From: Tachypleus tridentatus
Taxonomy: Eukaryota > Arthropoda > Merostomata > Xiphosura > Limulidae
Direction: 5' to 3'
Length of the DNA stretch: 64,000 nt
NCBI RefSeq assembly: GCF_004210375.1
Contig: NC_134830.1
Span: forward strand, 61,375,576 to 61,439,575
Shown: in pieces, positions 32,840 to 44,334 of the stretch
Layout of the letters: the number at the start of each line of letters is the position of its first letter
How positions within the stretch are numbered: position 1 is the stretch's first letter
Notes under the pieces: model-generated
Database searches by the model: none
What the model was told of the DNA's origin: nothing
Seen by the model: the letters and a program-made list of their open reading frames with translations, nothing else
Translations under genes and position numbers: made by a program

Positions 32840-33112
32840 CATTAAATATGAAAGTGATAAAAACACTTTAACACACACGTGCGTAAACGTCTGAGATGTT
32901 TCCTGTGATTGCTACGAAATTCCATTATAGAGCATAGTGGCAGAATATTCATATAATTAGTTTGAAACGACTCCGAACTGGAGCTGATTGTGATGATCTG
33001 TACCCTGACAGATTTTCTGTTTATAAATCACGTAAAAACATTTAAGTATATCAACAAAAGCGTGAGAGTCTTAAAATTTCTAGAAGTTCATTCAGCAATT
33101 GAAACTGTTGCT

Positions 33113-33327
33113 AATAAAACAGGTTTTTCAGGAAAATTCGACGAATCTATTCTTGAAAAGTTGTTGCCAGATGGCGCTACTGTGTATATGATTTACTTCA
33201 TTTTGTCCATGTATGTCATTGTATGACAATATGTTCTAAAGTAATGTAAAGTGTCGGAATAGCTTCTTGTAGTTGCTGTTGCATATGGGCAAAGAGTGAC
33301 AGGTATTGAAACTACCACCGAAATAAA
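33113..33327 (+). terminator. Candidate polyadenylation signals of the BAMBI-like gene
   Basis: AATAAA occurs at 33113-33118 and 33322-33327, 274 and 483 bp after the stop codon. Which is used cannot be told from sequence. Confidence 0.35.
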
Positions 33328-33339
33328 ATGCGATGTGAT

Positions 33340-33890
33340 ATACCAATTGGTATGAAATGCTCAAATTTGGTATAAAATTAACAGAATGTTTTTCTTCGCA
33401 CCGCGGAAACATGAGACGGTTGCAAAAAAAAATGAGTTAATTGTCATATTTATTAAGGCAGCTAAAAGAATAAGTCAAAGTGAAGTGACATCTTAACTAT
33501 GAGCTTAGTCCTAAATCAAAGATTATTTAATACTAGTCCTGACAGTTAAGTTACGGATTAACAAAATCTAAGAATATCCTTCACAAACTAGACTTAATAT
33601 TGAGGAGTGTCTAACAAGCCTGACACAAAGTATATTATTTGTTTTCCCAGTGTCACAAAGCACATTGTACGGAGGTTTACGGTTCGTTTGTGAACGTTAA
33701 AGACTATGTAACCAGTAGATCAGTTATGATTTGGATATGTAGATGAAGCACGGTTCACTGTCATATTATATTTTTGTGAATGTTCTTGTAAGTTGGTTAG
33801 GGTTATTCTAACAAATTAGATCATTCTAAGCCTTGTTCTTATATACCATAATTTCTCAAAGTTTTGCATTTCCTAATTGTTAGATAATTT
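33340..33890. other. Unassigned intergenic sequence
   Basis: No gene recognised. The stretch 33730-33790 resembles a unit of the array at 34130-34940. Confidence 0.5.
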
Positions 33891-33894
33891 GATT

Positions 33895-33992
33895 CACAAT
33901 AGGCGGGTCGCAGGTTCGAATCCTACTATTGGAAATTGGTGGCATGTGGCATTGACTAGCTACATTCCCTCTAGTCAGAAACTTGAAGTTCT
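33895..33992 (+). mobile_element. Diverged SINE family A fragment
   Basis: GGGTCGCAGGTTCGAATCC (box B) joined directly to GGCATTGACTAGCTACATTC; the middle of the body is deleted. Confidence 0.55.
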
Positions 33993-34129
33993 AAAGGGAT
34001 CATCCTGAAAAAATGAACCGGCTGTTACTCATCCGACAAGGATACGACTTTTATTCCATCAAAAATGTTTTCAAACACAATTTGGAAGTTTGGTGTTTCT
34101 GAACTGTACTTCATTAGACAATATTTCTT

Positions 34130-34940
34130 TGGGTTGGTTATCTAAGGCTTCTAGACAATTCTAGAAAATGTTTAATCAAATATTTTATCTACGCGTGTGC
34201 AATGACCAGCTTTCTACTCAAACCATTCCGTCTTAAAATTTCCATTTTTAAATACTACTAAATGAGTATTTTGTGCTAGTCCATTATGGTCAGAAAGCTG
34301 ACGTTTTATTATATAAAACTTATCGTTGTATAAGACACACCTAGATGGCGCGCTGTTCAATCTCAAACACTTTTTATGTTGTTTTGAATTAAGCACAAAG
34401 CTACACAATGGGCTATCAGTGTTCTGCCCAACACGGGTATCGAAAGCCGGTTTTTAGCGTTGTAAGTCCGCAGACATACCGCTGAGGGGGGCATGCTTTT
34501 GTGACTGCATTTATAAAATGTCTGGTGAAGTAGATGCAACTGAATGAATATTTTGGGCTAGTCCATGTGCTTCATTACGTCAAAATTGTCATTGTACAAT
34601 ACATATGTAGATGGAGCACGGTTCACTGTCATATTATATTGTTGTGAATGTATGTATACTAAACTTGTGAATTAAATAAAACTAAATAAACATTTTGTGT
34701 TGATTCATGTGTTTTTATTACACACTATTTGCCGTCGTACAATGCACATCAAGATGGCTTGTATTTTGTGTTCATGATATATCTTCGTGAATGAATATTA
34801 AACTGGTAAATTTAATGCAAAAGGAAAGAAATATATGGATATTTTGTGCTAATTTTTGTGTTACATGCAAAATTGTCGTCCCACAATACACATCTGGATA
34901 AAGTGCGGTTCAAGCTCGCATCGCATCATCATTAACTAAT
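34130..34940. repeat. Degenerate long-unit tandem repeat (about 120-170 bp units)
   Basis: Units share TATTTTGTGCTAGTCCAT, AAAATTGTCGT, ACAATACACATCTAGATGG-like, GCGGTTCA and GTGAATGAATATTAAACTGG. Four or more units, interrupted by a SINE at 34378-34492; a further unit lies at 33730-33790. Confidence 0.55.
34378..34492 (-). mobile_element. SINE family C
   Basis: GTTTTGAATTAAGCACAAAG tail, CAATGGGCTATC, and a head ending GCAGACATACCGCTGAGG. Confidence 0.85.
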
Positions 34941-35053
34941 ATGATGAAATAATAAGCACTTCGTTAAAATCAAATGCACTGACATGAAGGACCAAACACG
35001 ATTTAATTATAATGCGAACCTTTCGTGTTGAGATTTTTTTTCGTCTTCATGAC

Positions 35054-35084
35054 CTGAAGACTGAAAGCGGAAAACTTTCAAAAC
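35054..35084 (+). repeat. CTGAAGA hammerhead-like hairpin
   Basis: CTGAAGA (35054-35060), extra C, perfect 6-bp stem TGAAAG / CTTTCA around a 7-nt loop, then AAAC (35081-35084). Third example of the layout seen at 2287-2314, here on the + strand. Confidence 0.45.
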
Positions 35085-35089
35085 ATCAT

Positions 35090-35535
35090 TCTTTACACTT
35101 GTGTTTCAATTACAAACAGTTGCCGTTCATTCAACTTGGTTTCATCACGAATACTCTGCCTAAAGAATCTATCAAATAATATGGTTACATTGTTCGTTCC
35201 AAATGTTAAGCACCTTCAAACCTAGACTTTCGTTTTGTTCAGTCCAAAGAAGTTGTGTAAAAAAAATACATATCTGAAACGGGGGTTGGTGGACGAACTA
35301 AGTGGAGAGCATAATACCAATATGATTTAGTATTTTTAATGTGCTCTGATTAAATTATGCTCGCAGTAGGTGCTCGTATGTTTTATAACATGTGAGAGAA
35401 CTCGCCAAAACAACAAATTCAAAATAAAACTTTTCAAGAATTCAAGACAAGAAAAAAACTTAATGTTTACAGTGAGTCATAAAACGTGATCAAGTCAATA
35501 AACTTTAAAACTATAATAATCTTAGGTAAATGAAC
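35090..35535. other. Unassigned intergenic sequence
   Basis: No feature recognised. Confidence 0.5.
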
Positions 35536-35539
35536 CGTG

Positions 35540-36010
35540 ATCTTAAAAATAGGTCTGAAAAGCATTGAACTCTGTGAAGATAAAGATATAATTTTTAGAC
35601 GGCACTGAAGTGTTTGAAAACAAAATCTGGACGACATTAAGCTGTGTGAAGATGAGAGTAAAATGTGGAAGGTGTTTTGCACTGTGTGAAGATGAGAGTA
35701 AAATGTGGAAGGTGTTTTGCACTGTGTGAAGATGAGAGTAAAATGCGGAAGGTGTTACACTGTGTGAAGATGAGAGTAAAATGCGGAAGGTGTTGAAATA
35801 AGTCAAGAAAGCATAGAACTGCATAGGAATAAATGTAATGTTTGTGCGAAGATAAAGGTAAAATCAGGAAGGCATTGCCTGTAATGAAAATAAACTAAGA
35901 CCTGGCAGAAACTGAACTGTGTGGAGATAAAGTCTGGAAATCACAGAACTATATAGAAATAAAGATAAAATTTTGAAAGTGTTGGACTGTTGGAAAATAA
36001 AGCTAAAGTG
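35540..36010. repeat. 40-bp tandem repeat with a conserved core
   Basis: ACTGTGTGAAGATGAGAG starts at 35641, 35681, 35721 and 35759 (40, 40, 38 bp). On either side the units become diverged (GAACTCTGTGAAGATAAAG, GAACTGTGTGGAGATAAAG). Confidence 0.85.
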
Positions 36011-36019
36011 ACTAAAATG

Positions 36020-36630
36020 ATAAAGTTGTGATTAATAGACTCTGTAATAGATACAAAAAAGACATTTAGAAGTACTAACGACATTACAATTAAAAGTACA
36101 CTTTCTTACTAACAAGAATCAATTATCTTCACTTACATTGAATTCCCTCCACGTTTAGCATTTTGTTCATGAAAGTTCAAATCCTGCACAGGGTATTTTA
36201 AAATCATATTTATATCTTATTTCTCTTTCTCAATAATGATTATAATATTTCATTGTTCGAAATACCGAAGATCTACGAACATTGGTTGGGAATTGCGAGA
36301 ATTTAAAATCCCCCTGTGCAATGTTCAAACTTTCCTAAATAAGGCTTATAAAACAAGATAATTATTTAGAATAAGTAGGTTTCAAAATAAAACCAGTTTA
36401 AATACAGAGTCTTCTTTATAATCACACATAACTACAAAACGTATACAAGATATATTTTCATACAACTAAGAAATAGCTACGTATTTTTTACGCTTCTACT
36501 TGGATTATTTTGACCAATGAGATTTGTTGGTTTGGAATGTAAGAAAATAAGATCCACATACACCACTGGAAGTGGGGTCAGTGAATTTACTTGTTTTTTG
36601 CTACTTTTTTAACACGATGTTACATGAGAA
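36020..36630. other. Unassigned intergenic sequence
   Basis: No feature recognised. Confidence 0.5.
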
Positions 36631-36646
36631 GTTTGTTGCGATTGGA

Positions 36647-36928
36647 TTTGTTTTTGTTTGTTTGTTTTGGAATTTTGCACAAAGCTACTCGAGGGGTATC
36701 TGTGCTAGCCGTCCCTAATTTAGCAGTGTAAGACTAGAGGGAAGGCAGCTAGTCATCACCACCCACCGCCAACTCTTGGGCTACTCTTTTACCAACGAAT
36801 AGTGGGATTGACCGTACATTATACGCCCCCACGGCTAGGAAGGCGAGCATGTTTAGCGCGACGCGGACGCGAACCTGCGACCCTCGGATTACGAGTCGCA
36901 CGCCTTACGCGCTTGGCCATGCCAGGCC
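36647..36928 (-). mobile_element. SINE family A, full length with perfect target-site duplication
   Basis: Flanked by GTTGCGATTGGA at 36635-36646 and 36929-36940 (12 bp, identical). The head ends CCATGCCAGGCC. One of the best preserved copies. Confidence 0.95.
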
Positions 36929-37237
36929 GTTGCGATTGGAAGTCATTTCAATTAAATTAAAACAAAATATGTTTCGTGGACAAGTATCTTGCTTACGATC
37001 CTTCTTCGGTTCCAAAATAGAGCAACACCAATCACAAGAATAAAACCCTGAACCTTTCCTGGAAGAAACGACACTTAAGCTTTGTACTCTTAAACCACCC
37101 ACTTAATGATGTAAGTTAACATAACTTCTTGTACTCACTATAATTACATGTTGTTGTTTTACAACTTACTAATGTTACCAAAACGTTAAGTATTTCGCTG
37201 TTAAAATTTATTTGACGTGCAATGTCTTATATTATTT

Positions 37238-37470
37238 GTTTTCTTTAATTTCGCGCAAAGCTACACCAGGACTATCAGCGCTAGCCGTACCTAATTTAGC
37301 AGTGGGAAGGCAGGTAGTCAGTCATCACCACCCACCGCCGACTCTTGAGCTACTCTTTTACCAACGAATAGTAGGATTGACCGTTATATTTTAACATTCT
37401 CACGGCCTAAAGGAGGATTCGAACCTGCGACTCTTAGATTACGAGTCAAGCGTCCTAACCACCTGGTCAA
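37238..37470 (-). mobile_element. SINE family A, with small internal deletions
   Basis: Lacks AAGACTAGAGG and part of the CATGTTTGG segment; head and tail both present. Confidence 0.85.
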
Positions 37471-37479
37471 TCTTGTTTC

Positions 37480-39580
37480 AAGAAAGTAATGTTAAAACTA
37501 TTCCGCCTTTCTGTTAGATATTTATATTTATTGATTAATAATACAAGATTGATCAAGTGGTTTTTTTAAAGCGATTTAGGCTTTACCATATTTCGTATAC
37601 TGTTCGCCAATACTCTGTATAAAAAATCTTCAGTTCATGATACAAACACGATAACATATTTTAGCGTTGCTTAAATTCGGGTGAATATCCGAAACTGACT
37701 CAGAAACTTTGTACGTAATGTTTGAAGATATTTTATGTAGTTTAATTTAGATAACTTCAGATGAAGTAGTAACATGGAACACAAGTCACTTGGTTCGTGA
37801 CCTGTCTCAGGCTTTCCATTTTTCAGAATAAAAGTTGTAATCCGATGCCACTCACAATAACCTTAGCACGAAAATTATATTCACAGGTGCTTACAACATA
37901 GATCTTACACTTGTTAAAGTCGGTCAATTTGTTCCTACTGATTGTTCTCTTAGTGACAAACAAGCTAATACACAGACTGAAACATCTAAGTTCTTGTTGG
38001 CTAGCGCTTGACAGAATAATTTGATTTTTGTAACGCAAATTTTAGGAGAGCGCTGGTTATTTAACTATTATACATTGTAGCTTAGCGTATGTATTTATGT
38101 GGTTATTTTTTTTCTCTCATTTGTCTGTAGTGCATGCCTTACACTTTGGGAGAACCATTAAATTGATTAGAAGATACACTTAGGTGCCAAAATATTGGAT
38201 TGCCAGAGGCTTTTTAACCTGTTATCAAGGAATGTTTTGGACAAGAAAGAATTTTAATCAGAAGGAAAGGAAATACAACTATATTCCACGTGCCAAGCAT
38301 CGTAATTGGTTTGTTTGGTGGTTATAAACTATTATTAGCATAACATCAATCACATGATGGAATTTTATCCAGAAGATTACAATAAACCAATAACTTCAGC
38401 TAAATAGTAACATTTAACAAATATTTTATGTCGCATGGCCAACTGAGCGGTTTTAGTTCGAAGAAATTTTTCCACTCACACAGTGATATGGAGGTGGGGG
38501 TATCAATCCTAGTATCAATTGTTATTTTAATTTATGTAAATACAGTTTTACCGTAATTTATTTGGAATAGATTCAAGAAAGACCTCTGGTTAATCAGACA
38601 GGGACAAAACAATTTAGATTCATTATTAATGTTTTTATTAATTTCAACAACGATTATTTTATTATTACTCTGCCTATAATAAAACTACTTTACTGGTAAA
38701 AACACCGGATAACTGATGTAAAACTACCACAAGTTTTGCGTCATTTTTTGAGACCACATCAGAATGTGATTGATTTGTTTACAATAGCTGTAAACAGAGG
38801 GCGAAGAGGACACTATATTAGCGTATGTAAAATTATTCAGTTTAATCTCAAAATGATTTAATAACGAATGTATTGACATTTTGCCAGTTCTTGAAGGAGT
38901 AATAATATTTCTTAAACTATTCCATAGAAATGATCTACTTACAGATCACTATCTTGTATTTAAATAATTTCAGGGAAAAACCAATGCGCATGCCAACTGC
39001 TTCTCCTAATTTATTAGTTAGTGTGGTTATTAATTCTTGGAAGGCAGCCTGCAATACTATGCCAAGATGTTTACATCTGAGCCTGTGCTGTCCTTAGAAA
39101 GACTAAAGGTTGTGTAAACTAATGCTAATGACTTCGCAGAAGAATGTTCTGCTTTACCCAAATCAGATGAACCAGTTCATGTTCCATCAGAAAGAAACAG
39201 ATTCATTTAATATATGTAACATTTCATTTTAAAACCCTTACTATTTTATTTGCATGTGACACTTCCTGTGTTGTATCTTTGTTGTTGTTGTTGTTTTGTG
39301 TTTTTTTGCCTAAATACTTCTCTGATTAGATCTTGCTTAGTGGTAGATGAGCCAGCTCTGAATATTTTTTTCATTTCGTATAGCACAAAATTTTACGTTA
39401 ACTGCTGTAAATAAGGTATATTTACTGTTATGCTTCAAGATAAATGTTATTACGTAACGGACAAAGTTTGTTAGAGAATGTATTTTTGAACATTTGATTC
39501 AGTAAATTTTTTTCGGAGAAAAGTGAGGGATTTTAACAGAAGCTAAATGTAACGGAAAATTTTCATATAGTTAAAGTTCC
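37480..39580. other. Gene-poor intergenic sequence
   Basis: About 2.1 kb scanned on both strands without a recognisable exon, SINE or array. The frame at 37823-38038 (minus) has no motif. Confidence 0.45.
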
Positions 39581-39587
39581 ACATTAT

Positions 39588-39757
39588 GAATCTGAGGGTC
39601 CGTTGCTCACTTCTCGTCATACAAACGAGTCTGCCATGGTTGTGTTATAGAAGCGACAGTCAAATACCATTATTCAAGAGTGTAGTCCAGGAGTTGTTAT
39701 TGGGTGCTATTGATTAACTACTTTCCATCTAGTCTATAACTTCTAGATTAACCCCTG
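39588..39757 (+). mobile_element. Old SINE family A remnant
   Basis: ATCTGAGGGTCCGTTGCTC, AGCGACAGTCAAATACCATTAT, TAACTACTTTCCATCTAGTC match the family in order at low identity. Confidence 0.5.
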
Positions 39758-39759
39758 AA

Positions 39760-40785
39760 AAATAAATGTTACGTATGATAGACGATGTATCATTTTGATA
39801 ATTTAAACTTTGAGTGACATACACTTGGCATTAAAATATATATTGATAATGTTCAATAAGATATTTCAGAGATACGATTGTTATCACGTTCTAGTGAAAG
39901 ATATTAGATTTTCTGGACATAGATAGAAATATAAACAACATTTTTAGAGGCTAAACATAGTTAATATAATAATTTTAATGTACGTAAGACACGTCTTAAA
40001 CTGCACCTCAAGTATATCATAAGAGCGAATTTTAGGAACCTTGATAACATGTATGAAAAGTTTTGTTTACAGCCACTTTCAATATTACAAAAACTAGATT
40101 TAGAATATATTAGATACATAAATGTACATAAGTGATCTTTTTGTCTCCAGAAAGAAAAGTATTCGCGATGCGTACATTACACGAGGTGCTCTACTTGACT
40201 ATTTTGAAACTATGTCTCTTCAGTCTAAATAGTTGGCAACAGAATTTCCATAGGACAAAACTCTAGTAAAGACCGATTTGTTTGGATTCCTACTATTGTT
40301 ATGACAGTCCTTTAACGGTACAGTCAGCATTCGAAAGCTATTCTCATCAGGCACAGTTTTGAGCATTTCGAAACTTACAAAAATGCTACGACTAGTGAAT
40401 TAGTATATATATTTAGGGATATGTACTGGTCATATATTGATATCAGCCACTTTCTTCATTTTGAAGTGGTTGTTGATTTGAACTTGTCATATCGAAATAT
40501 TTAATTAATACACAATAGTCTGAAATAAACGATACATTTACGTATAATGTGTTGTTTTTTCTTGTACTTCAAATCTATAGAAGTTACCCTAGCGTGCGAG
40601 ATATTCCTGTTGGTTCAAAGTACAACAGCTTCACGTACAATGTGCAGAATAAGGTAAGAATAACAGTACTGATATTTGTTCTGTGACAAGTAACAAATAA
40701 TAAAAGCAATTGCTTTATTGCTGTTTAGTCTATGCTGTGACATGTCAAGATTTCAGACTTCAGTATAGAGCGATTATTGTTTAAA
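39760..40785. other. Unassigned intergenic sequence
   Basis: No feature recognised. Confidence 0.45.
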
Positions 40786-40799
40786 TATAACAAAAAGGA

Positions 40800-41680
40800 A
40801 TTATCTTGAAGTCCAAAGAATTCCCTCTTGTGCATTAGCTATAGAAATGCTCCAAAAATACAAGGAGTTTCCCTTTATGCATCAACTCTATTATAGAGGA
40901 TTCTCTGAAATGCAACGAGTTCCTTCCCTATATTCGCTCCTAAAGTACAAGGAGTTTCCCTTTATGCATCAGATCTATAATACAGGATTCTCTGAAGCAT
41001 AAAGAATTACTTCTCGTATATTACTTTTATAATGGAAGTTCCCCTAAAACGTGAGGATATCTTTCTTGTGATTTAGCTCTGGATTGGATGTTCCTCTAAA
41101 TTATAAGGAATTTCTTTTTTTTCATTAGCACTGACATGGAAGTTCGCTAAAGAAAATAAGTTTCTTTTAGTGCTTTAGCTCTAGAATGGACGTTCCTCTA
41201 AGTGCAAGGGATTTCTTATCTATTAGCTCTAGAATGGACGTTCCTCTAAGTGCAAGGGATTTCTTATCTATTAGCTCTAGAATGGACGTTCCTCTAAGTG
41301 CAAGGGATTTCTTATCTATTAGCTCTAGAATGGACGTTCCTCTAAGTGCAAGGGATTTCTTATCTATTAGCTCTAGAATGGACGTTCCTCTAAGTGCAAG
41401 GGATTTCTTATCTATTAGCTCTAGAATGGACGTTCCTCTAAGTGCAAGGGATTTCTTATCTATTAGCTCTAGAATGGACGTTCCTCTAAGTGCAAGGGAT
41501 TTCTTATCTATTAGCTCTAGAATGGACGTTCCTCTAAGTGCAAGGGATTTCTTATCTATTAGCTCTAGAATGGACGTTCCTCTAAGTGCAAGGGATTTCT
41601 TATCTATTAGCTCTAGAATGAATTTTCTCCTAGAATAAAATGAGTTTCTTTTAGTGCTTTAGCTTCACAATGGTCGAGTC
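40800..41680. repeat. Minisatellite array: identical 48-bp core inside a diverged array
   Basis: From about 41177 to 41625 the unit CTAGAATGGACGTTCCTCTA...TATTAGCT repeats nine times with a 48-bp period and no visible changes. Because 48 is a multiple of three, a 16-residue unit (MDVPLSARDFLSISSR) stays open, giving a 150-codon frame that I do not believe is a gene. Diverged 50-70-bp relatives (GGAAGTTCCCCTAAAACG, GTTCCTCTAAATTATAAGG, GGATTCTCTGAA) extend the array to both sides. Confidence 0.9.
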
Positions 41681-41991
41681 TAAAAACCCAAGAGCGTACA
41701 CTTTGTAACAAGATCGCTTTTCCTTCTAAAGAAATCCTAAAATTTTAAAACCCGTTCAGAATTCCGATACTGCTCTGAATTTTGCAGTTGCTAACGCAGA
41801 TTGCCCTTGTGTAGTTTTCCTCTAATATGCGAAAAAACTTACTAACTTAGAGTGTTAACATACTTTCCTTTATATATATATACATTCTATGACGGATGAT
41901 TATATTTATTCTTTTTACGAATAAATCATAGAAACATTGCAGTGACTACTACTGGAACTGCTGATCATGTTGTTAATATTCAATTATGCTG

Positions 41992-42269
41992 CCATTCCCG
42001 CATGTCCAGGTGGGTTAAGGCGTTCGACTCGTAATTTGAGAGTCACTGGTTCGACTCCCGTTCGCACCCAACATACTCGCCCTTTCAGCCGTAGGGGCGT
42101 TATAATGTGACGGTCAATCCCACTATTCGTTGATAAAAGAGTAGCTCAAGAGTTGGCGGTGGGTGGTGATGACTAGCTGCCTTCCCTCTAGTCTTACACT
42201 GCTGAATTAGGGACAGCTAGCGCAGATAGCCCTCAAGCAGCTTTGCGCGAAATTCAAAACAAACAAATT
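41992..42269 (+). mobile_element. SINE family A, full length with target-site duplication
   Basis: ATTATGCTG at 41983-41991 and 42270-42278. The head has a lost first few bases (CATGTCCAGGTGGG) and the tail is AAATTCAAAACAAAC. Confidence 0.9.
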
Positions 42270-42279
42270 ATTATGCTGG

Positions 42280-42700
42280 AACAAGAAATGGGTGTGAATA
42301 GCGTTGACATATTTTTTTCATGCTAAAACGTCATCCCAGATGACAGTAATGGATTGACATATCACGATGTATAATTCAATTCATGACCGTTACTGATACA
42401 TTTTATTCCAGGCTCATATCGTGGGTAAGGAATTATGACAAAAAAAAAGCACTCACAAGAGAAAACATCACTTTGAACCTGAAAAAAACTTCATTACAGT
42501 TCCTGCATCAAATATAAATAAATAAAACTGTGACCCATTCTCTTGAGTCTTTTTTTTTTAACCATTGAAACAAATATAATTTTTGGGATGCTCTGTAAAA
42601 AATGGGTTTTTACAGCCTATGTTTCTCAACTTAATAAATCTTCTATCTCTAAAAATGTTTTAAGCTTTTACTTGTGATAAAAGAAAACTACTTAAGTTGT
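42280..42700. other. Unassigned intergenic sequence
   Basis: No feature recognised. Confidence 0.45.
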
Positions 42701-42701
42701 T

Positions 42702-42836
42702 GTTGTTGTTGTTTTGAATTAAGCACAAAGCTAACCAATGGGTTATTTGTGCTCTGCCCACCCCATGTATCGAAGTCCGGTTTCTAGCGTTGTAAATTCG
42801 TAAACATACTTCTGTGCCACTGGGGAAGAGGGCAAA
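42702..42836 (-). mobile_element. SINE family C
   Basis: (TTG)n then TTTTGAATTAAGCACAAAGC, GGGTTATTTGTGCTCTGCCC, head ending TTCTGTGCCACTGGGG. Confidence 0.85.
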
Positions 42837-42839
42837 TTA

Positions 42840-43475
42840 ATAACTTAAATAAAGTGAACATAAAATTTAGACAAAAATCCCAAGAGAAACAGAACAAGAT
42901 ATCATAAAGAGTAAGAAAGTCTTCCGAGAAATGATATTCTGATAATAAAGTCTTTTCTCCATATAAAAATTGTAAACGTTCCTTTAAGTACCACACTACT
43001 GTTGCGTACTCGGTAATTTCTCTGAAGTAAACGACAAGTAGACCTCAAGCACTATTTTATGTAATACAATACTATGTAATTATAATGTACTCCTGATAAT
43101 CCTGTCCCCGTTGTGTGTTTCATGGATTGGGTTCTTTCTCATGATTTTGGTTATCTTCCTTGATGTTCTGTTGCAGGACAAAGAATGCTCATAAACACGG
43201 ATGGCCATATTCTATACACAACGGACAGTGTATTTTTCTTTATTATGGTAAATATTTATTTGCTGTACTTATTTTTCAAAAGGTACTGTGACTTTATAGT
43301 GAAGCTGTCTTCTGTTTATCAAGGACTATACTTTTGTACAAAGTGACAAAATACACGGTCTTCATTTAAATAAGCTAGTAATATTGTGGATAATGTACAG
43401 TGTTCTCATGTATCCAACATTCATGTACACAAAGAAAAGTGTTCTTTTGCTATGTACATGTATTCTGTTCTTTTT
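42840..43475. other. Unassigned intergenic sequence
   Basis: A TTCTGTTGCAG acceptor-like site at 43174 is followed by a short open stretch to TATG/GTAAAT, but no family or partner exon is evident. Confidence 0.4.
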
Positions 43476-43479
43476 AACA

Positions 43480-43605
43480 GCTGCCTGTATTCTCATATAG
43501 AGCGAAAGTATATTGTGTTTACAGCTGCCTATATTCTAATATAGAGCGAAAGTATATTGTTTTTACAGCTCCCTGTATTCTCATATAGAACGAAATTATT
43601 TGTTT
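43480..43605. repeat. ~55-bp tandem repeat, about 2.5 units
   Basis: ACAGCTGCCTGTATTCTCAT and AGAGCGAAAGTATATTGT recur three times in succession with small changes. Confidence 0.85.
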
Positions 43606-43828
43606 TTATATCAACTGACACTCTCTTGCATGGTGGACACAAGTATATACATGCTGTTTTTCTTATGCAACACAGAAATTGTTTGTTCTATTCATATTGA
43701 CAAAACTATACTTAGCTTCTTAATTAATAGTTTGTAATCTATGTATGATAAATATTTTCTTGCAGTTTTTAACAGTTATTTATTTAATAATATATTTATG
43801 TATTTACAAAGTTGCTTCTCTTGTAGCG

Positions 43829-43952
43829 CCCCCTGCTAGTACAGCGGAAAGTCTACAGATTTACCATGCTAAAATCAGGGATTCAATTCCCCTCGGTGGG
43901 CTCAGCAGATAGCTCCATGTGGCTTTGCTATAAAAAAATGCAGAAACAAACA
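43829..43952 (+). mobile_element. SINE family B
   Basis: GCCCCCTGCTAGTACAGCGG head, GGATTCAATTCCCCTCGG, CAGCAGATAGCTCCATGTGG, CTATAAAAAAATGC tail. Confidence 0.85.
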
Positions 43953-44102
43953 CCTCTAGTAGTGAGACATGGTCATGTACAGCATTTAAGATACAAGTGC
44001 ATTAAAATTACAAATACACTCAGTCCAGTAAGTTGTAATAGCTTCCTCTGGTTTTAAATTTAATTAACTTAATACAAATACAATGATACTCCTGATAGCT
44101 TA

Positions 44103-44328
44103 TTAACACTCCTACGAAAAGTGGGGCCTAATAGGTCCCAGAGCAACTTGAAAGGTTATTAATATTAGGCTAATAATTTTGTATTTAAATGAAATTTAAA
44201 TGATATTTAATGAAATGAAATCAAATGAAATGGCAATTTCATTTAAATACAAAATTATTAGCCTAATATTAATAACCTTTCAAGTTACTCTGGGGCCTAT
44301 TAGGCCCCACTTTTCGTAGGAGTGTTAA
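44103..44328. mobile_element. piggyBac-like MITE with 94-bp inverted repeats
   Basis: A TTAA at each end (44103-44106 and 44325-44328) begins terminal inverted repeats of about 94 bp (44103-44196 and 44235-44328), starting CACTCCTACGAAAAGTGGGG inside the TTAA, with two visible differences between arms. The 38-bp centre is AT-rich and non-coding. TTAA target duplications are characteristic of the piggyBac superfamily. It could fold into one long hairpin. Confidence 0.85.
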
Positions 44329-44334
44329 ATGTTA

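Noticed and set aside
35641-35800. CRISPR-like regularly spaced repeats
   Set aside because: The 40-bp units are directly adjacent with no unique spacers; it is a minisatellite.
41186-41638. A 150-codon open frame of nine identical 16-residue repeats, or alternatively a CRISPR-like array
   Set aside because: It is a 48-bp head-to-tail tandem repeat without spacers; the frame is open only because the period is a multiple of three, and the window is eukaryotic.
43175-43246. Exon-like segment between TTCTGTTGCAG and GGTAAAT
   Set aside because: Very short, no recognised protein, no partner exon in phase nearby.
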